Source: a virus. From it: a DNA stretch of 50,323 nt. Below the pieces are notes generated by a model. It did no database searches and was not told the DNA's origin. It was given only the letters and a program-made list of their open reading frames with translations. Each line of letters opens with the position of its first letter. Within the stretch, counting starts at the first letter, position 1. This document shows, in pieces, positions 48,699 to 50,323 of this stretch. The translations under genes were made by a program, and so were the position numbers. The DNA is taken from positions 1 through 50,323 of the IMG/VR virus record IMGVR_UViG_3300010885_003155. The stretch is one strand, 5' to 3'.

Positions 48699-50323
48699 TC
48701 TCCATAGCTGAAGCCGTTCCCTGCCTCACAGGCTAGGGGTAGGTCTGGTGCCCATTTGGGGCGGGTATTCATGCACTGCTCGACATAGGCTTGCGCTTCT
48801 TCGATCTCTGCCTCGGGGGCAATGATAGCGATAGCATCGTGCACGGTCATAACAGGGCGGTAGCGCTGAGCGACCAAGAGCATCTGCTCACCAATGACGA
48901 TGCGGGCGAGAGCCTGACAGACGTTCTCGATTAACTTGCCGCCATAGAGGCGGTTAGGGATGGTGGCGCGACCCTTCCTCTGGTCGTAAACGTACTCAAT
49001 TTTACCTTTGGCCCCCGTCTCTACACGCAGGTTAGGGTACTTTAGGTATAGGCCATTAGGTAGACGGATACCCAGAGCGTTGACCGTCACCACACCTTCC
49101 TTACCAAGCGGTGCTGTTACACCGCGAAGTATGGCGCTAATGGCACTAACCCCCTCGTTCCATAGTGCGACAATTTTTGGGTAGGTCTGGCGGTAGACGT
49201 CGATGATAAATTTGCAGAGGCTTTCGCTCATATCCACGCCAAAGGTCTTTAGCTGCGCCCGAAACTTAAGATGCCCCATGCCATACCCTGCGCCTAGGAT
49301 GGTAGTCTTACCCACGAACCGCTCTTGGTCTGTGATATCCTTGATTGGCTTGCTGTAGATGCGTGAGGCCATGATCTTGTAGACGTCCTCGCCCTTATCG
49401 AACGCATCCACTAGGTCATCTTGCCCAGCTAACCACGCCAAGGTCCGTGCTTCGATCTGGCTGCTGTCACAGTCCACCATCATGTAACCCAAGGGCGGTT
49501 GGATAGCGCTCTTGAGGGGCGACTTGCGCGGTAGGTTCTGCATGTTCACCTTGTCGTCGCCGCCCCAGCGCCCAGTGTGCGCCGCATAGTAACGTAGGGG
49601 GATGGGCAGGGTGCCACGATCCGCGATGTCGATGAACCGCTGCGTCCTTGTCTCTTCCAGCGTAGACTTAACGCCTAGACGGGCCGCGACGATGGCTTGC
49701 ACCATCGGGTTCTCATGCTCCAGCAACTCCTTGAACGCTTCGTCTGACTTGGCAAAGGCATAGGTCGCCTTACCCGTGGCAGGGCTTTCCTTCATTGGGA
49801 CCTCTACCCCGTGGAACTCTAGCAGTGAGGCTAGCTTGGGGTTGCTCATCAGGTCAGCCTTCTCGTAGTTGAGCTTGCTCATAAGCTCAGCCTTCTTGGC
49901 CTGTACGTTGGCGATGTGGTCCTGAAGTGCAGCCTTATCAAGATGCAGCAAGGGTTCGGTGAACATGCGGATCGTCAGGTCCACTAGCCGCTGCTCTAGT
50001 ACAGGGAACTTAGACGCCATACACTCAAACAGTTTCAGCGTCAGGTCACAGTCGTTGATGCAATAGGCCCCATAGCGGGCAAGGTCATAGGCTGAAAAGT
50101 CCAAGCGCCGCTTACCCAGTGCAGCGACAACCTCGTTGCCCTTCTCGCCTATGTTATAGAACTCGGCCAGCGCCTTGAGGCTAACCCCCGTCTCGTTGCC
50201 ATGCAGTGCACGGGCCATAGAGAGAGTATCTGCAATACGCTTGGGTCTTATATCAAAATGCCAGTTCAAAATTGACATATCGAACACGGCATTGTGCGCT
50301 AGGGCTAAGGCATCATCCCAGTC
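48692..50323 (-). CDS. DNA polymerase A family (5' end missing)
   Basis: The frame stays open to the edge at 50323, so the N-terminus is outside the window; at least 543 residues are visible. Exonuclease motifs: HNAVFD (Exo II, near 50285) and YCINDCD (Exo III, near 50050). Polymerase motifs: DCDSSQIEARTLAW (A, around 49440-49480), RFVGKTTILGAGYGMG (B, around 49290-49330), and MTVHDAIAI (C, around 48830-48850). This is a replicative T7-like enzyme with proofreading. Copies the phage DNA with the primase-helicase. Stop overlaps the next small gene. Confidence 0.92.
   Translation of the reverse strand, partial: DWDDALALAHNAVFDMSILNWHFDIRPKRIADTLSMARALHGNETGVSLKALAEFYNIGEKGNEVVAALGKRRLDFSAYDLARYGAYCINDCDLTLKLFECMASKFPVLEQRLVDLTIRMFTEPLLHLDKAALQDHIANVQAKKAELMSKLNYEKADLMSNPKLASLLEFHGVEVPMKESPATGKATYAFAKSDEAFKELLEHENPMVQAIVAARLGVKSTLEETRTQRFIDIADRGTLPIPLRYYAAHTGRWGGDDKVNMQNLPRKSPLKSAIQPPLGYMMVDCDSSQIEARTLAWLAGQDDLVDAFDKGEDVYKIMASRIYSKPIKDITDQERFVGKTTILGAGYGMGHLKFRAQLKTFGVDMSESLCKFIIDVYRQTYPKIVALWNEGVSAISAILRGVTAPLGKEGVVTVNALGIRLPNGLYLKYPNLRVETGAKGKIEYVYDQRKGRATIPNRLYGGKLIENVCQALARIVIGEQMLLVAQRYRPVMTVHDAIAIIAPEAEIEEAQAYVEQCMNTRPKWAPDLPLACEAGNGFSYGEC

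Noticed and set aside
1-50323. Prophage or lysogeny genes, tRNAs, IS elements
   Set aside because: No integrase, CI-type two-domain repressor, attachment-site repeats, cloverleaf or transposase could be recognised. Lysogeny genes could lie outside the window.

Overview
The window is a tailed bacteriophage (Caudoviricetes) genome fragment, very probably with podovirus-like architecture. It carries a P22-type portal, a scaffold, an HK97-fold-like major capsid protein, gp4/SU10-type head-tail adaptors and a gp10-like tail nozzle. No tape-measure, sheath or baseplate genes are seen. The gene style (many fibre-like proteins, a 2OG-Fe(II) oxygenase, a phage GroES, a very large polyvalent virion protein) resembles phages known mainly from aquatic metagenomes. 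The host cannot be named from the sequence. The large terminase is not present and probably lies just left of the window. No integrase, tRNA, IS element or CRISPR array was found.

Layout: every gene from 8 to 38408 is on the + strand and every gene from 38498 to the right edge is on the - strand. The two blocks converge on a strong hairpin terminator at 38414-38443. The + block holds, in order: two small genes, the portal, a small gene, a GroES-like co-chaperonin, the scaffold, a small protein, a probable decoration protein and the major capsid protein, followed by a terminator at 7141-7173. Next come two beta-rich virion proteins and a glycosyltransferase, then a run of small Lys/Gly-rich proteins (9087-11325), several of which end in the same cysteine-containing tag. 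Then come head-tail adaptors, a first fibre group including a 745-residue collagen-like Gly-X-Y protein, a 2OG-Fe(II) oxygenase, an M15 endolysin with a holin-like protein, a second fibre group ending in an S74 chaperone, the tail nozzle, and four internal or ejected virion proteins. The last of these is 2517 residues with an ADP-ribosyltransferase-like domain.

The - block reads right to left: DNA polymerase A (cut by the edge), small genes, a SAM methyltransferase, a second glycosyltransferase, a HicA-like small protein, a Cas4/RecB-type nuclease, a small HNH-like protein, an SNF2/DEAD-type helicase, two small proteins, a zinc- and acidic-tail protein likely to bind ssDNA, an HTH regulator, a primase-polymerase/helicase fusion and a small terminal gene. 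Most are coupled by 1-8 base stop/start overlaps. This block copies and remodels DNA; the + block builds, decorates and releases the virion.

The points most worth checking are: the collagen-like fibre built on an exact 81-bp module next to a prolyl-hydroxylase-like oxygenase; the tag shared by consecutive small proteins, partly as an 83-bp near-perfect DNA repeat; the giant polyvalent protein whose ADP-ribosyltransferase region differs in base composition from its flanks; two glycosyltransferase paralogues in opposite modules; and a hairpin that could hide the ribosome-binding site of the fibre gene after the lysis pair. Family names were assigned from motif memory; no database search was run.
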